Positions 6,201 to 14,447 of a stretch of DNA of 33,258 bases are shown here, piece by piece; position 1 is the first letter of the stretch; each line of letters opens with the position of its first letter. The translations under genes and the position numbers were made by a program. Below the pieces are notes generated by a model. It was not told the DNA's origin. It saw nothing but the letters and a program-made list of their open reading frames with translations, and did no database searches. Source of the DNA: a virus. The stretch lies in the IMG/VR virus record IMGVR_UViG_3300031565_000202, positions 1 through 33,258 of that record, one strand, 5' to 3'.

Positions 6201-6514
6201 TACACTCCGTACCCTACATAAATATCTTCTGCCATGTCTCTTTGCCCCGGATTAAGATCAGCAAATATCTTCCTGCAAACTTCCGGGTCAATGAAGATAT
6301 ATGAAGTATCCCATTGTTTTTCTATTGCCTCGCCGTCCGTCTTATTCAAAATAGGACAATATCGTAAAAATCCCGCTGTCTCGACACGGATAAAAAATCC
6401 TTGTTCGTCGACGAAATTACCATCAAGATCAAAATATTCACATGGTGTTTGAGCGTCCATGTTAACAGCAATTACCCGCTGTATGTTACCCATTGAAATT
6501 ACTGAATCTGCCAT
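6200..6514 (-). CDS. hypothetical protein, 104 aa
   Basis: This soluble acidic protein has an N-terminal beta region (VISMGNIQRVIAVNM), a DLDGNFVDEQGFFIRVE turn at about 29-45, and a C-terminal segment FIDPEVCRKIFADLNPGQRD. It lies between the connector-like gene and the fibre gene and overlaps the latter by one base. The position suggests a minor structural or assembly protein. No family is recognised. Confidence 0.65.
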   Translation of the reverse strand: MADSVISMGNIQRVIAVNMDAQTPCEYFDLDGNFVDEQGFFIRVETAGFLRYCPILNKTDGEAIEKQWDTSYIFIDPEVCRKIFADLNPGQRDMAEDIYVGYGV

Positions 6515-6540
6515 AATATTTTAGTATAAATTGTTAATTA

Positions 6541-7080
6541 TCAGTCACCTATGACCTTAAAAATTCCACGATTATCATTACAAGTCAATCCGCCACAACC
6601 GAAATCAGCCCATAGAGGGTAAAGTTTATAATTACGGTTAAGAAATAAAAGCACTTCGCACATAATAGCATCGGCCGTCAATCGTGCCTCTGTCTCTAAT
6701 CTTTGAATAGTCTTATCAGATGCCGGAGTCGAGAGGTCACTGTCTTTGACCGTTATTCCTGCTGCTGTGTAGTTATAAGAAGTGCGGTTTGAGAATCGGG
6801 CAAAACTATAGTACAAAATTCCTGCTTTAAGTCCCTGAAAAAGATATGTTTTAGTCAAATAGACATAAGATCCGCCGTTCAAAAGTGTAGTATTATCCGC
6901 TGTAAGTGTTCCGGCAACAAACTGAGTAACTAACTCGTTCAAAAGAGCATCGCCGATCTGAACTTTTATATCCAACATCTGAGCTTCTGAAACGAATTGA
7001 GGCCAGACAGCAGAATTTTTTATGGATTCTGCGATATATTTATACGCCTGTGCGTCGGCTAAAGTTACTAGTGCTGTCAT
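6541..7080 (-). CDS. head-tail connector-like protein (DUF6712-like)
   Basis: The 179-residue protein is mostly helical. It opens with TALVTLADAQAYKYIAESIK, has a central QMLDIKVQIGDALLNELV helix and a long C-terminal LETEARLTADAIMCEVLLFLNRN helix. This resembles Bacteroidota head-completion proteins that sit below the portal; the DUF6712 assignment is from memory of the pattern. It directly follows the portal gene with an ATGA overlap (7077-7080), the usual place of the first connector. It ends with a Cys-containing FGCGGLTCND segment of unknown purpose. Confidence 0.65.
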   Translation of the reverse strand: MTALVTLADAQAYKYIAESIKNSAVWPQFVSEAQMLDIKVQIGDALLNELVTQFVAGTLTADNTTLLNGGSYVYLTKTYLFQGLKAGILYYSFARFSNRTSYNYTAAGITVKDSDLSTPASDKTIQRLETEARLTADAIMCEVLLFLNRNYKLYPLWADFGCGGLTCNDNRGIFKVIGD

Positions 7081-8228
7081 ATTATTGAAGGATTTGAAGG
7101 TATATAAGATTTTGGCTTAATGCTGAAATCCGTAAACTGAACCGGATAAAACTTGAACAGATCCATGAAGGCTCTTTCGAGATCATCTCTTTCATCAGAA
7201 GTAACAGAATTGATATAATCATAAGCATTAGTAAGCAGGTCACTCCCAAAACCATTTCCAACGTCGATGCCTCTTAGCACCGGGGGTAGTTTAAACATCC
7301 GTCCGATATTTTCCTGTACTGTTTTTTCAGTTACCTCATATTGACGATCATAATTCTTTGCATCGAAAGGTATAAATTCCGGTAGTTCCTCATCAGAATC
7401 AATATCAACAACCCAGATTTTAGAGGTGTTCATATCGCCTTGCATCCTTAATATTTCAGCACGACTATTTTCCTGTTCTTGATTATAGCGATCTAAAGCA
7501 TCAACGGCCCTGTCTTTGGTTAATACAGGTTTGATCCCTTTACGAACCAAAATACCGGCAGGAAGAAAGTTAAATTTGGCATTGCGGTGCTTAACAGTAG
7601 AAACACTTTCCTCTGTCAACATATCAGTTATGATAGGATCAAAAGGACAGATCGGATATTCAAAATCTCCATCATCAGTGTAGTAAAATATCTGACCAAA
7701 ATAAAATCCGGGTCCACCTGCCTCAGCGATTTGCTGTGCTGCAGCTTCCGGATCATATTTAGGAATAAATTTGACATCGTCCATCCTGAAAGGGAGTCCT
7801 GCCAAATTTGTCCAGTCAGGATGTACGGCTATACGTCCGGTGTATTTTTTCTTACCGTCAATTTCTATTCTGCAATGTTCAAATGGTATATTGTAATAAG
7901 CATAAGGAATGGCGTTAAAATCATACTTAACCAGACAGGCAAATCCATTAAAAGATTTAAGATCTTTTGCGAATTTACTCAAAAGTGAACTGACTCTTTC
8001 GTTATTAGCATTAATTATAAGATCATTAAATATCTCATCTGTGAATCCTGATCCGCGAACGAACTTAACATAAGTATCAAAGCAAGTCTTTCCAGTGCCG
8101 GAACTTGCAATAATTTCTAATATCTTTTGCGGATAGTCATTACCATCACCATATCCCTTAATCCTTTTGCTTGTAAGATATTGATTCCGCTCGACCCTCG
8201 GCAATGTCTTTGTAGCGGATACTCTCAT
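7077..8228 (-). CDS. portal protein
   Basis: The 383-residue protein has portal-like features: an N-terminal clip or wing region with GDGNDYPQKILEIIASSGTG, a FNGFACLVKYDFNAIPYAY segment, the region SVSTVKHRNAKFNFLPAGIL, and the C-terminal stem signature QENIGRMFKLPPVLRGIDVG followed by acidic helices (SDERDDLERAFMDLFKF). The portal forms the dodecameric DNA gate at one capsid vertex. It is somewhat short for the family (usually 400-500). It overlaps its neighbours on both sides. Unusually, it is downstream of the capsid gene and about 20 kb from the terminase. The call rests on motif layout and on the connector next door. Confidence 0.75.
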   Translation of the reverse strand: MRVSATKTLPRVERNQYLTSKRIKGYGDGNDYPQKILEIIASSGTGKTCFDTYVKFVRGSGFTDEIFNDLIINANNERVSSLLSKFAKDLKSFNGFACLVKYDFNAIPYAYYNIPFEHCRIEIDGKKKYTGRIAVHPDWTNLAGLPFRMDDVKFIPKYDPEAAAQQIAEAGGPGFYFGQIFYYTDDGDFEYPICPFDPIITDMLTEESVSTVKHRNAKFNFLPAGILVRKGIKPVLTKDRAVDALDRYNQEQENSRAEILRMQGDMNTSKIWVVDIDSDEELPEFIPFDAKNYDRQYEVTEKTVQENIGRMFKLPPVLRGIDVGNGFGSDLLTNAYDYINSVTSDERDDLERAFMDLFKFYPVQFTDFSIKPKSYIPSNPSII

Positions 8229-8626
8229 TATTTCCGTCGTTTAGTGGCAACAACTTTTTTTTTCGGCGTAGCTTTAGGTACGACTTTTTTCTCCGGAATG
8301 ATTTCCGATTCAACAATTTTAACTTCAGGTTCAGTTCTAGTTTCAGAAACTGATTTGACAAAATCTTCCACTATCTTGGGCACTTCCTTTTCAGGAGGTA
8401 TGATAATTGTCGGCCCTGGCCTGCCAGGAGGACGATTCCTTATCTCATCCGGTACATTTGCCCTACCAGGGATAATTGCAAATAATCTATCAACACCCGG
8501 AACGTGATCTAAATACCATCTTGCCAGTTCATCGGTAAAATGGGGACTGTCATTAGTGACGGTCTTTGATGCGTCACCAAAAGCCTGAAGTAACACACCT
8601 CGTTTTAATTTATAATTTTGCGCCAT
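8228..8626 (-). CDS. hypothetical protein with Lys-rich tail, 132 aa
   Basis: The N-terminal half contains FTDELARWYLDHVPGVDRLF at about 26-46, then a Pro-rich linker (RNRPPGRPGPTIIIPPEKEV). The C-terminus is a Lys-rich tail (KKVVPKATPKKKVVATKRRK) that could bind DNA. It is the first gene after the hairpin at 8664-8678 and overlaps the portal start by one base. A DNA-binding head protein is possible, but no family is recognised. Confidence 0.65.
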   Translation of the reverse strand: MAQNYKLKRGVLLQAFGDASKTVTNDSPHFTDELARWYLDHVPGVDRLFAIIPGRANVPDEIRNRPPGRPGPTIIIPPEKEVPKIVEDFVKSVSETRTEPEVKIVESEIIPEKKVVPKATPKKKVVATKRRK

Positions 8627-8644
8627 TATATTATTTTAAAGGGT

Positions 8645-8680
8645 TAAAAAAAAATTAAAGAAAGGAGGCTTAGCCTCCCT
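8645..8680 (-). terminator. probable intrinsic terminator inside the head operon
   Basis: On the minus strand GGAGGC pairs with GCCTCC around TAA (8664-8678), extended by an A-A-G/C-T-T flank, and is followed by TTTCTTTAATTTTTTTTT. It lies just after the stop at 8685 and before the 132-residue/portal genes. It may partly terminate, giving more capsid and 205-residue protein than portal. Confidence 0.65.
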
Positions 8681-8684
8681 TATT

Positions 8685-9302
8685 TTAGTCACAGCATGGA
8701 GCTAATAGGCTCGCAAGTGCTATTCTGGTTAATGCTAATGATGTATCAAAATAAGTGCGTGGTATTAATGATTCCTTCAATGTATCGGAACATCCTGCTG
8801 TTATGACCCATCCACCGAGCATCTCTGCATCATTTACGTCTCTTACCGCAGCATTTATTTCTAAACCAAAATCCCATCCCAGTATCTCAAAAACAGTCCT
8901 TCCTTCAACGGTCACGCCGTCATTCTTGTTATAATTATTTTCAATGATAACTATAAATCTGCTGTCTTTTGCATTCTCGATCCACAACTTATCTTCCGGT
9001 GTATTGTCAAAAATACGAAAAATGAAATTATGTTCCCAATTTTTTTGATACTTGGTCTTGACCATTGCCACATTATGTTCATTAGAGAAATTATATCCCT
9101 CAACACAATAAGCATAACAATCTGGAGAAACGCTTTTTAAAACAAGAGCAGTGCATAACAACGAATTAGTAGGATCAAATGTACTTAACGTCTTATCAAT
9201 ACAATCATAATTGATAAAATAAGCCTTATCCTTAATGCCCGGAACGAGGTTTGCACAGTTTTTAAGGATACAGGCGACTATTTCATTACAGCCTATTGTC
9301 AT
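8685..9302 (-). CDS. structural protein, tail-tube candidate, 205 aa
   Basis: This is a soluble protein with several Cys residues and a beta-rich middle: NWEHNFIFRIFDNTPED, then DSRFIVIIENNYNKNDG, VEGRTVFEILGWDFGLEINA and a C-terminal TYFDTSLALTRIALASLL. The central part, with a long strand and a VFEILGWD-GL turn, and its size are compatible with a tail-tube or head-tail protein. No other gene here is an obvious major tail protein. It lies right after the capsid gene and before a hairpin, so it may be made in high amount. No family is recognised with certainty. Confidence 0.6.
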   Translation of the reverse strand: MTIGCNEIVACILKNCANLVPGIKDKAYFINYDCIDKTLSTFDPTNSLLCTALVLKSVSPDCYAYCVEGYNFSNEHNVAMVKTKYQKNWEHNFIFRIFDNTPEDKLWIENAKDSRFIVIIENNYNKNDGVTVEGRTVFEILGWDFGLEINAAVRDVNDAEMLGGWVITAGCSDTLKESLIPRTYFDTSLALTRIALASLLAPCCD

Positions 9303-9313
9303 AATATCGTTTT

Positions 9314-10405
9314 TTAAATTCCTACCTGAACAAGTCTGTCGTCAATGATTTTTGCATCAAAAGCATCTCTCGCCTCGATTCGATTGATGCGACTTCTTTG
9401 ATCATAAAATGAATTGATATTATCAAAGAGTCCGTTGCATTCCATCCCGACATTCAAATTAGAAACGGTTGTATAAACTACCCTGTGAGGATTATTCCAT
9501 GCCACGCCGTTATTTTCATATGCACGAATCCACTGATCCCATAAAGGAATCGAGATAATTTTTATCCCATCCCAGTTGGCAAATTCCAGACCGTTAAGCA
9601 TAAGGGTGTAATCCTGAAACACGGTTCCAAGTGCCTGTAATTGTCTGCGAATCCTATCCATTACCGACTTAGTAACAAGTATTACCCTGTCCGACTGTGC
9701 TGCCAGCTCAGGGATAGCCGTGTCAATTACAAGATTTAAAGCCGTATAGGTCAAAAGCGGTGTTGCTACTGTTCCTTGTAAGGCATAGGTAAGCTGTGTA
9801 TTGCCCGGCATAGCTGTCAATTTTGTTGGATCGGCAGCATAAATAACTGCTAGTTGCTGAAAGAATCCGTTGAAAATATTGAAAAATCCAACGTCATAAC
9901 CGTCTGTTATAACACCTCCTGCGTTAACATTAGCGGCTGCCGTGTTACCAAACCACACATGTCTAAGGATCATCTTTTCAATGTCCTTGACAAGAATATC
10001 AAGAATAAAAGCAAATACCTCTGTATTGGTTAGATCAAAGGCTTCTATCCCGCATTTGGTAGCTAATTTCATGAGTGTATCATCCAATTCATTCTTGCAC
10101 ATATCAATGATTATCTCAATGACTTTTGGTTCCCATGTTTTCTCAACGGCTGTATCTTCATAGCATTGAGCAACCGGGTTACAGTTCTGACCTGCTTTTC
10201 CAACAAGCCCGAACGTGCCGGGTATGATTCCTATTCTACGGTCATTCTTGATCCCTGTGACAAGCGTATGAAACGCTGACAATGCGGGTGCTTCGAGAAC
10301 GGCTGTTACGACGAGTTCATTCAGAGACCGAAGTTCATCGGCGGTGAAGTGAAGTGCGTCCAAATTGATGGTGCTTGCGCACGCTGGTGATGCTCCGATT
10401 GGCAT
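9314..10405 (-). CDS. major capsid protein
   Basis: The 363-residue protein directly follows a ClpP-type prohead protease with a scaffold-like tail, the usual place for the shell protein. It has the expected length, an extended N-terminal arm (to about 40), a helix-rich region with conserved Cys and acidic residues, and a C-terminal domain with NGLEFANWDGIKIISIPLWD at about 275-295, like the loop-and-strand region of HK97-fold capsids. The C-terminus (NSFYDQRSRINRIEARDAFD ... LVQVGI) is typical of phage shell ends. The call comes from position, size and general layout; sequence alone does not prove it. Confidence 0.75.
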   Translation of the reverse strand: MPIGASPACASTINLDALHFTADELRSLNELVVTAVLEAPALSAFHTLVTGIKNDRRIGIIPGTFGLVGKAGQNCNPVAQCYEDTAVEKTWEPKVIEIIIDMCKNELDDTLMKLATKCGIEAFDLTNTEVFAFILDILVKDIEKMILRHVWFGNTAAANVNAGGVITDGYDVGFFNIFNGFFQQLAVIYAADPTKLTAMPGNTQLTYALQGTVATPLLTYTALNLVIDTAIPELAAQSDRVILVTKSVMDRIRRQLQALGTVFQDYTLMLNGLEFANWDGIKIISIPLWDQWIRAYENNGVAWNNPHRVVYTTVSNLNVGMECNGLFDNINSFYDQRSRINRIEARDAFDAKIIDDRLVQVGI

Positions 10406-10407
10406 AA

Positions 10408-11550
10408 TTATTTAGTTTTAGATTCGTACATTTTTCTGATTTCTGCGACTCTGGCAAGATTGATATTTCCAACCTTGTCAGTATTAGCGAAACTCCTGTT
10501 TCTGCTGTCTGGCTTCCATGAATTTTTAAGATTCGTGAGTTCAGTTACAATTCCCTGAGCCAGATCAACTGCCTCTTTGGCTTTCGTCTGTGCCAGTTCT
10601 GCCTCTGTCTTAGCTGCTTCGGCTTCGGATTTAGCTACTTCACTATCAGCAATCTTAGCTTCCAGCTCCACGATCTTCTCGTTTGCCAGTTCAAGCTCAG
10701 TTTTATCTGCTACCGCTGCTTCTTTAATTGAGCTGATCACACCACCTTCGATGGTGATTGTCTTTCCGCTCTCCATTACATAAGTGCCATCCGGTGTGGC
10801 TTTATCTCCTACAGCCGGGACTCCTGTCTCCTTTTCAAGAGTAAACTCATTACCATCCTTATCTTTCAAAGTCTGGTTGGAAATCCTTGAAAGGTTTTTC
10901 ATTTTGGCTATCGCTCCATCGAGTGACGAGCCAAGTTTTTCAAAAAACGTTTTTTCGTCCATTTTAAATTTATTATTTGGTTTCAAATATGCAAATGCCA
11001 TTATTGGCTCGACTATTTTTGTTGCAAATCCCAGAGAAAGCATATCTTCTGCTGACAATTTGGTATCTTCTTTCATGTATTCAGCTAATGTTGCTTCATC
11101 TGAACCGGTTTTCTGTACATAAAAATCAAGTATCTTTGCTTCTTCTTGTCGTAATGCTTCTGCGATAGCTTCCAGATCACCTGCCTCATATTTATCTGCA
11201 AGTGTATATTCCGGAATAAAAGGATTATGAATTAATCCATCGGCATTTTTCATGAATTCTCTTTCTGTACCTGCGAGAAATACGATAGTAGCAATCGAAT
11301 AAACTTTCCCTTCACCTATTGTTTTGATTCTTTTACCTGAATTGACCAACAGATCATGAATTGTCCAGCCTTCCTGAACGTCACCGCCACGAGAATTGAT
11401 TTTAACCGTGATCCCTGTTGCGTCTTTGTTCTCATCAAGAAAATCAGAAACGACCTTTGCAGAGATAGTGTCATCAGAGACATCAAACATCTCAAGCATC
11501 TTATCAGGCTCACCAATGTCTCCGTATATCTTTAGAACTGCTTCCATCAT
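10408..11550 (-). CDS. ClpP-type head maturation protease with scaffold-like C-terminus
   Basis: The N-terminal 200 residues are a ClpP-fold serine protease. Numbered from the ATG at 11550, the substrate strand INSRGGDVQEG is at 51-61, the nucleophile Ser85 lies in VYSIAT and His108 in LIHNPF; an Asp in KEDTKLSAEDML is a likely third member. Residues about 285-340 are an Ala/Glu/Lys-rich coiled coil (ELANEKIVELEAKIADSEV and on), as in protease-scaffold fusions. The enzyme cuts scaffold and capsid arms during head maturation. An upstream ATG at 11562 is possible, but 11550 overlaps the stop of the small ORF before it by ATGA. Confidence 0.88.
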   Translation of the reverse strand: MMEAVLKIYGDIGEPDKMLEMFDVSDDTISAKVVSDFLDENKDATGITVKINSRGGDVQEGWTIHDLLVNSGKRIKTIGEGKVYSIATIVFLAGTEREFMKNADGLIHNPFIPEYTLADKYEAGDLEAIAEALRQEEAKILDFYVQKTGSDEATLAEYMKEDTKLSAEDMLSLGFATKIVEPIMAFAYLKPNNKFKMDEKTFFEKLGSSLDGAIAKMKNLSRISNQTLKDKDGNEFTLEKETGVPAVGDKATPDGTYVMESGKTITIEGGVISSIKEAAVADKTELELANEKIVELEAKIADSEVAKSEAEAAKTEAELAQTKAKEAVDLAQGIVTELTNLKNSWKPDSRNRSFANTDKVGNINLARVAEIRKMYESKTK

Positions 11551-11678
11551 ATCAATCCACATTCAAATAAATAATAGTATGGATAATCCGATGTTTCTTG
11601 CGGATAGCTATCATCGTGAATCCAATGTAAAACCGGGTCCATATATAAGCTCCAAGGGGTGCATAAAGTTTCGCTCAT
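11547..11678 (-). CDS. small aromatic-rich ORF at the head of the head operon, 43 aa
   Basis: This frame, starting MSETLCTPWSLYMDPVLHWI, is rich in Tyr, Trp, Asp and Pro (SDYPYYYLFECGLI end). Its TGA overlaps the ATG at 11550 of the protease gene, giving the same ATGA coupling as elsewhere. The ATG lies in the second arm of an inverted repeat (CATACT/AGTATG, 11676-11697), so its translation may be sensitive to leader folding. No family is recognised. It may be a leader peptide that couples ribosomes into the protease gene, or a small virion protein. Confidence 0.5.
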   Translation of the reverse strand: MSETLCTPWSLYMDPVLHWIHDDSYPQETSDYPYYYLFECGLI

Positions 11679-11700
11679 ACTTTTTTACTTTAGTATGAAG

Positions 11701-11750
11701 CAAAATTATACTATGCTATTTGATGTTTTACTGTGCTTAAATTCACAGTA
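11701..11750 (-). promoter_or_regulatory. promoter-like region of the head operon with palindrome
   Basis: TAATTTTG (minus strand, 11701-11708) matches the Bacteroidota -7 element TAnnTTTG. There is no TTTG at the -33 distance. Instead an inverted repeat, TACTGTG and CACAGTA with an 8-base spacer (11729-11750), starts exactly there. This arrangement suggests a promoter that needs an activator. It sits between the sugar-cassette terminator and the first head gene. Confidence 0.5.
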
Positions 11751-11779
11751 AATAAAAAGCCCCTCCGGGATGGAGAGGC
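11751..11779 (-). terminator. intrinsic terminator closing the sugar cassette
   Basis: On the minus strand GCCTCTCC pairs with GGAGGGGC (one U-G) around a 5-base loop (11759-11779), followed by TTTTTATTT. It lies about 57 bases after the last gene of the cassette and separates it from the head operon. Confidence 0.88.
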
Positions 11780-11835
11780 AGACAATTAAGGAAATAAATG
11801 AAATGACTAAATATTTTTAATAAATAAATATTTTT

Positions 11836-12351
11836 CTATATATCTTTCAATATTCCTTCTCCATAAATTATCAATTTGCATCCTTTTTTCTCAAGTGCAT
11901 CCTTTAAATTCATGAAATGAATCTTAATTTTGTCACATAAATCTGTTTTCAAATGGGGATGATTAACCATATCACAACCAAAAAGATGAATCTCTGTTGC
12001 ATCGTAATGTCTAAATGCGATCTGGCAAGCCACAAACGGTGAGCAAAATGATTTATAAAACTCTGGAATATCTAAGTTTATTTCAGCATTAGGATAGTGA
12101 GGCAGGAAATTAATCTTAACAAATCCTTCTTTAAAATCCCAGTTGACTATCTGACTGTAGAAAGCCCCTGGAGTACATTCATTTATTATCCGGAAACGGT
12201 CATCATTAAAGGCAGTTCTTTTATTAAGACAAACAACAACATCAGTTTTATGAAATCGCCAAATATCATTAACACCGATTGAAAGATCATATTCATTTTT
12301 GTATAAACTAAGTGAAGGGCCAATCCCAAGTACAGCTATTATCTTTCCCAT
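11836..12351 (-). CDS. DUF115/MptE-like protein of the sugar cassette
   Basis: The 171-residue protein opens with a Rossmann-like strand and loop VLGIGPSLSLYK (7-18) followed by SIGVNDIWRF. This G-x-G-P-S-L ... G-V-N pattern is that of DUF115-type proteins, including those linked to sugar transfer onto flagellin and phage-borne relatives. A second conserved part is ATEIHLFGCDMVNH at about 117-130. It is shorter than cellular members and has no membrane segment. It is the last gene of the cassette, overlapping the previous one by 13 bases and followed by a terminator. A role in transferring or handling a nucleotide sugar is likely but not shown. Confidence 0.6.
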   Translation of the reverse strand: MGKIIAVLGIGPSLSLYKNEYDLSIGVNDIWRFHKTDVVVCLNKRTAFNDDRFRIINECTPGAFYSQIVNWDFKEGFVKINFLPHYPNAEINLDIPEFYKSFCSPFVACQIAFRHYDATEIHLFGCDMVNHPHLKTDLCDKIKIHFMNLKDALEKKGCKLIIYGEGILKDI

Positions 12352-13034
12352 CCCGGATCTATTTCAGGTAATCTTTTTGATTTTCTTATATCCCTTGTCC
12401 CCCTTGTATCGTGCTGTATATACTCTCTCGGTTCACCAGTCCAGGTCCATCCCGAACTTGATGAATGACCCAACCCCGGAAATTCAATAAGTATTTTATC
12501 TGATAAACCTTGTCGTTTTATCTCATTCATAGTTTTAAAACAGGGAGCCCCATGATGAACGAAAGGAGGAAATTTAAAATATTGCTCAACAGATATTAAC
12601 ATAAAATAAGGATGCAAATATTTAACAGGTGTCTGATTAGAATGATGTTTATGCGCTCCATATTCAAAACCATCATCACCAGTTAATTCAATATATCCAA
12701 CTCCGTAAGTATCTTCTTTCATTAAATTTAACATCTGCTCAACAGGGCTCTTCAGAAAAACAATATCACTATCAAATATTAAAGCATATTTAGTTTTTAC
12801 CATCCCAAGAGCTGCATCCATGCCACGTCCATGACCTATATTGTAATTAAATATTCCAATGATTGTTTTTTCCGATGCTATAGAACAAACATACTTCCGG
12901 CACGGATCAAACTTATCTGAGCCGTCGATTATTATTAGTGACATATCAGGATGAAACTTTCGGAATGAGCTATAAGCTCTTTCCATTAAGTCCTTACTGT
13001 TACTACATACCGATATTGCAGTAATATCGCTCAT
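12339..13034 (-). CDS. GT2-like glycosyltransferase
   Basis: From the ATG at 13034 the protein (231 aa) starts MSDITAISVCSNSKDLMERA and has a GT-A layout: LIIIDGSD at 33-40, NYNIGHGRGMDAALG at 63-77 and the metal/nucleotide-sugar motif ALIFDSDIVF with Asp88-x-Asp90. A C-terminal EFPGLGHSSSSGW may close the acceptor site. There is no membrane helix, so the enzyme is soluble. Starts at 13046 (ATG) or 13052 (GTG) are possible; all overlap the upstream gene. The sugar donor and acceptor cannot be told. Confidence 0.75.
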   Translation of the reverse strand: MSDITAISVCSNSKDLMERAYSSFRKFHPDMSLIIIDGSDKFDPCRKYVCSIASEKTIIGIFNYNIGHGRGMDAALGMVKTKYALIFDSDIVFLKSPVEQMLNLMKEDTYGVGYIELTGDDGFEYGAHKHHSNQTPVKYLHPYFMLISVEQYFKFPPFVHHGAPCFKTMNEIKRQGLSDKILIEFPGLGHSSSSGWTWTGEPREYIQHDTRGTRDIRKSKRLPEIDPGWER

Positions 13035-13725
13035 AAATTTTTGCATCTTCACCGATTAATGATTTTAAGTAATTCAAATTTGTATCTATATTTTTTGACC
13101 ACCAGGAATGTCCTGCTCCAATACCGGGACGGCCCGGAAGACCTTTTATCCCTATTGCTAAATTTCCTTCCTGAAATAAATTTTTATTCTCTGCATTTTC
13201 CCAAATCCTACAATCTATGAATCTATGAGAATAACTATTTTTAAGAAGTGGTATAACCTTGCATGTAAATGCTGTTTGAAATAAACTTGCATGAATAAGA
13301 TTAGGATTTGTGACTGCTGTACGGTAATAGACGTTGTAATAAATTGTATTTGTCTCCCCGGAAATATCATAACCATTTAATCTCAACATCATTCTTTCGA
13401 GATATATCGGTTTATAATAATCATCATCCTCAATTATAAATATACCCTCAATTTCCTCTTCTTTATAATTAGCAAGTAATGTGTTTATTCCTACCGAGAT
13501 ATTCCGGGCCTGTGTGTTTTGTCCTTCCTGCCATGAAGGAAGAGGATATTTTTTTATTATAGTCCAGTTCTCCCGAAAGTCATCCGGTATTTCAACAGTC
13601 CGGGGAATACAATCATCAATTATTATCCAGACAACTTTTCCGGGATAGGTTTGTTGTTTCATTAATTTTTCACAGATATTTATTTGTATCTGGCGCCCGC
13701 CGGTTGGTGTAATTAATGCTATCAT
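13003..13725 (-). CDS. GT-A fold glycosyltransferase-like protein
   Basis: Starting at the ATG at 13725, which overlaps the stop of the GT11-like gene by ATGA (a longer frame would need TTG), the 240-residue protein opens MIALITPTGGRQIQINICEK. It has VVWIIIDDC at 31-39, QGQ-like EGQNTQARNIS and the acidic motif IIEDDDYYKP at 98-107, which fits a DxD metal site. The C-terminal GIKGLPGRPGIGAGHSWW is a Gly-rich loop probably near the active site. It lacks membrane segments. It is most likely a GT2-type enzyme, somewhat diverged; donor and acceptor unknown. Confidence 0.7.
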   Translation of the reverse strand: MIALITPTGGRQIQINICEKLMKQQTYPGKVVWIIIDDCIPRTVEIPDDFRENWTIIKKYPLPSWQEGQNTQARNISVGINTLLANYKEEEIEGIFIIEDDDYYKPIYLERMMLRLNGYDISGETNTIYYNVYYRTAVTNPNLIHASLFQTAFTCKVIPLLKNSYSHRFIDCRIWENAENKNLFQEGNLAIGIKGLPGRPGIGAGHSWWSKNIDTNLNYLKSLIGEDAKIYERYYCNIGM

Positions 13726-14447
13726 ATTTGTATCCAATTTTTACAATTAATATCATCAGTCTGTACTGGTAATCCCGGGAACCAATCACCCGGGAATATT
13801 GCCTTTGCCTTTGATAACCATGCACCCCACCAACCGAAGGTACTATTTGAACCAATTATATATTTAGCTTTTGTCATTAAATAAAAATCATCTATGGGAG
13901 TATTACTAATATATTCAAAATCCTCTTTTATCGTATCTTTAGCCTTTTGTGGATCATCAGTAATTACAATCACCCTGCGATCTGGAAATTGCTTTAAGGC
14001 TTTCATATAGTAATCTTTAGTCATATTTGTAAATCCCATGTCGAGATACTGCTGTGCGTAATTACGACAATGAATTAAAATACAATCCTTATAAGGAGAC
14101 TTGCCCCTGTATTTAAGAGTGAAATAATACCGGATCAAATCCTCACAATGCTCGAAGTATTTTTCCGATTGCATGTAACCCCAGATTGAGGAGTTATCAG
14201 GAATATCAAAACCAAGAAAATTGCCCTCCGGTATTTCTACATTTGTATAATTACCGGATGTAATTTTTGGCAAAGGATGGACAAAATACTCCTGATTATT
14301 CCATTTAGGGAATCCATAGGAATATCCATTTTTTACAGCTATTCCTATCGTGGAGGCAATAAAGAAAAGAATATTACCGAAGGTATTATCTCCTCTTATA
14401 TCTGCCTTTGGTCTGTTTGAAAACCATTCATTTCTAAAAGTTATCAT
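13722..14447 (-). CDS. GT11-like (alpha-1,2-fucosyltransferase type) glycosyltransferase
   Basis: The 241-residue protein ends with the GT11 signature SNSTFGWWGAWLS at 200-212 (family form SNSSFSWWAAYL), preceded by ITDDPQKAK (162-170). The usual nucleotide-binding HxRRGDY motif is replaced by IHCRNYAQQY at 125-134: His and the first Arg are kept, the following Arg-Gly-Asp is not. The family transfers L-fucose or related sugars from GDP-sugar, but the changed motif makes the donor uncertain. It is soluble and shorter than most members (about 290). It overlaps both neighbours by four bases. Confidence 0.75.
   Translation of the reverse strand: MITFRNEWFSNRPKADIRGDNTFGNILFFIASTIGIAVKNGYSYGFPKWNNQEYFVHPLPKITSGNYTNVEIPEGNFLGFDIPDNSSIWGYMQSEKYFEHCEDLIRYYFTLKYRGKSPYKDCILIHCRNYAQQYLDMGFTNMTKDYYMKALKQFPDRRVIVITDDPQKAKDTIKEDFEYISNTPIDDFYLMTKAKYIIGSNSTFGWWGAWLSKAKAIFPGDWFPGLPVQTDDINCKNWIQI

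Noticed and set aside
8127-8507. Long plus-strand open frame (126 codons)
   Set aside because: It lies across the portal and 132-residue genes in antisense, has a Ser/Thr/Gly-rich shadow-like composition and no leader, and all supported genes are on the minus strand.
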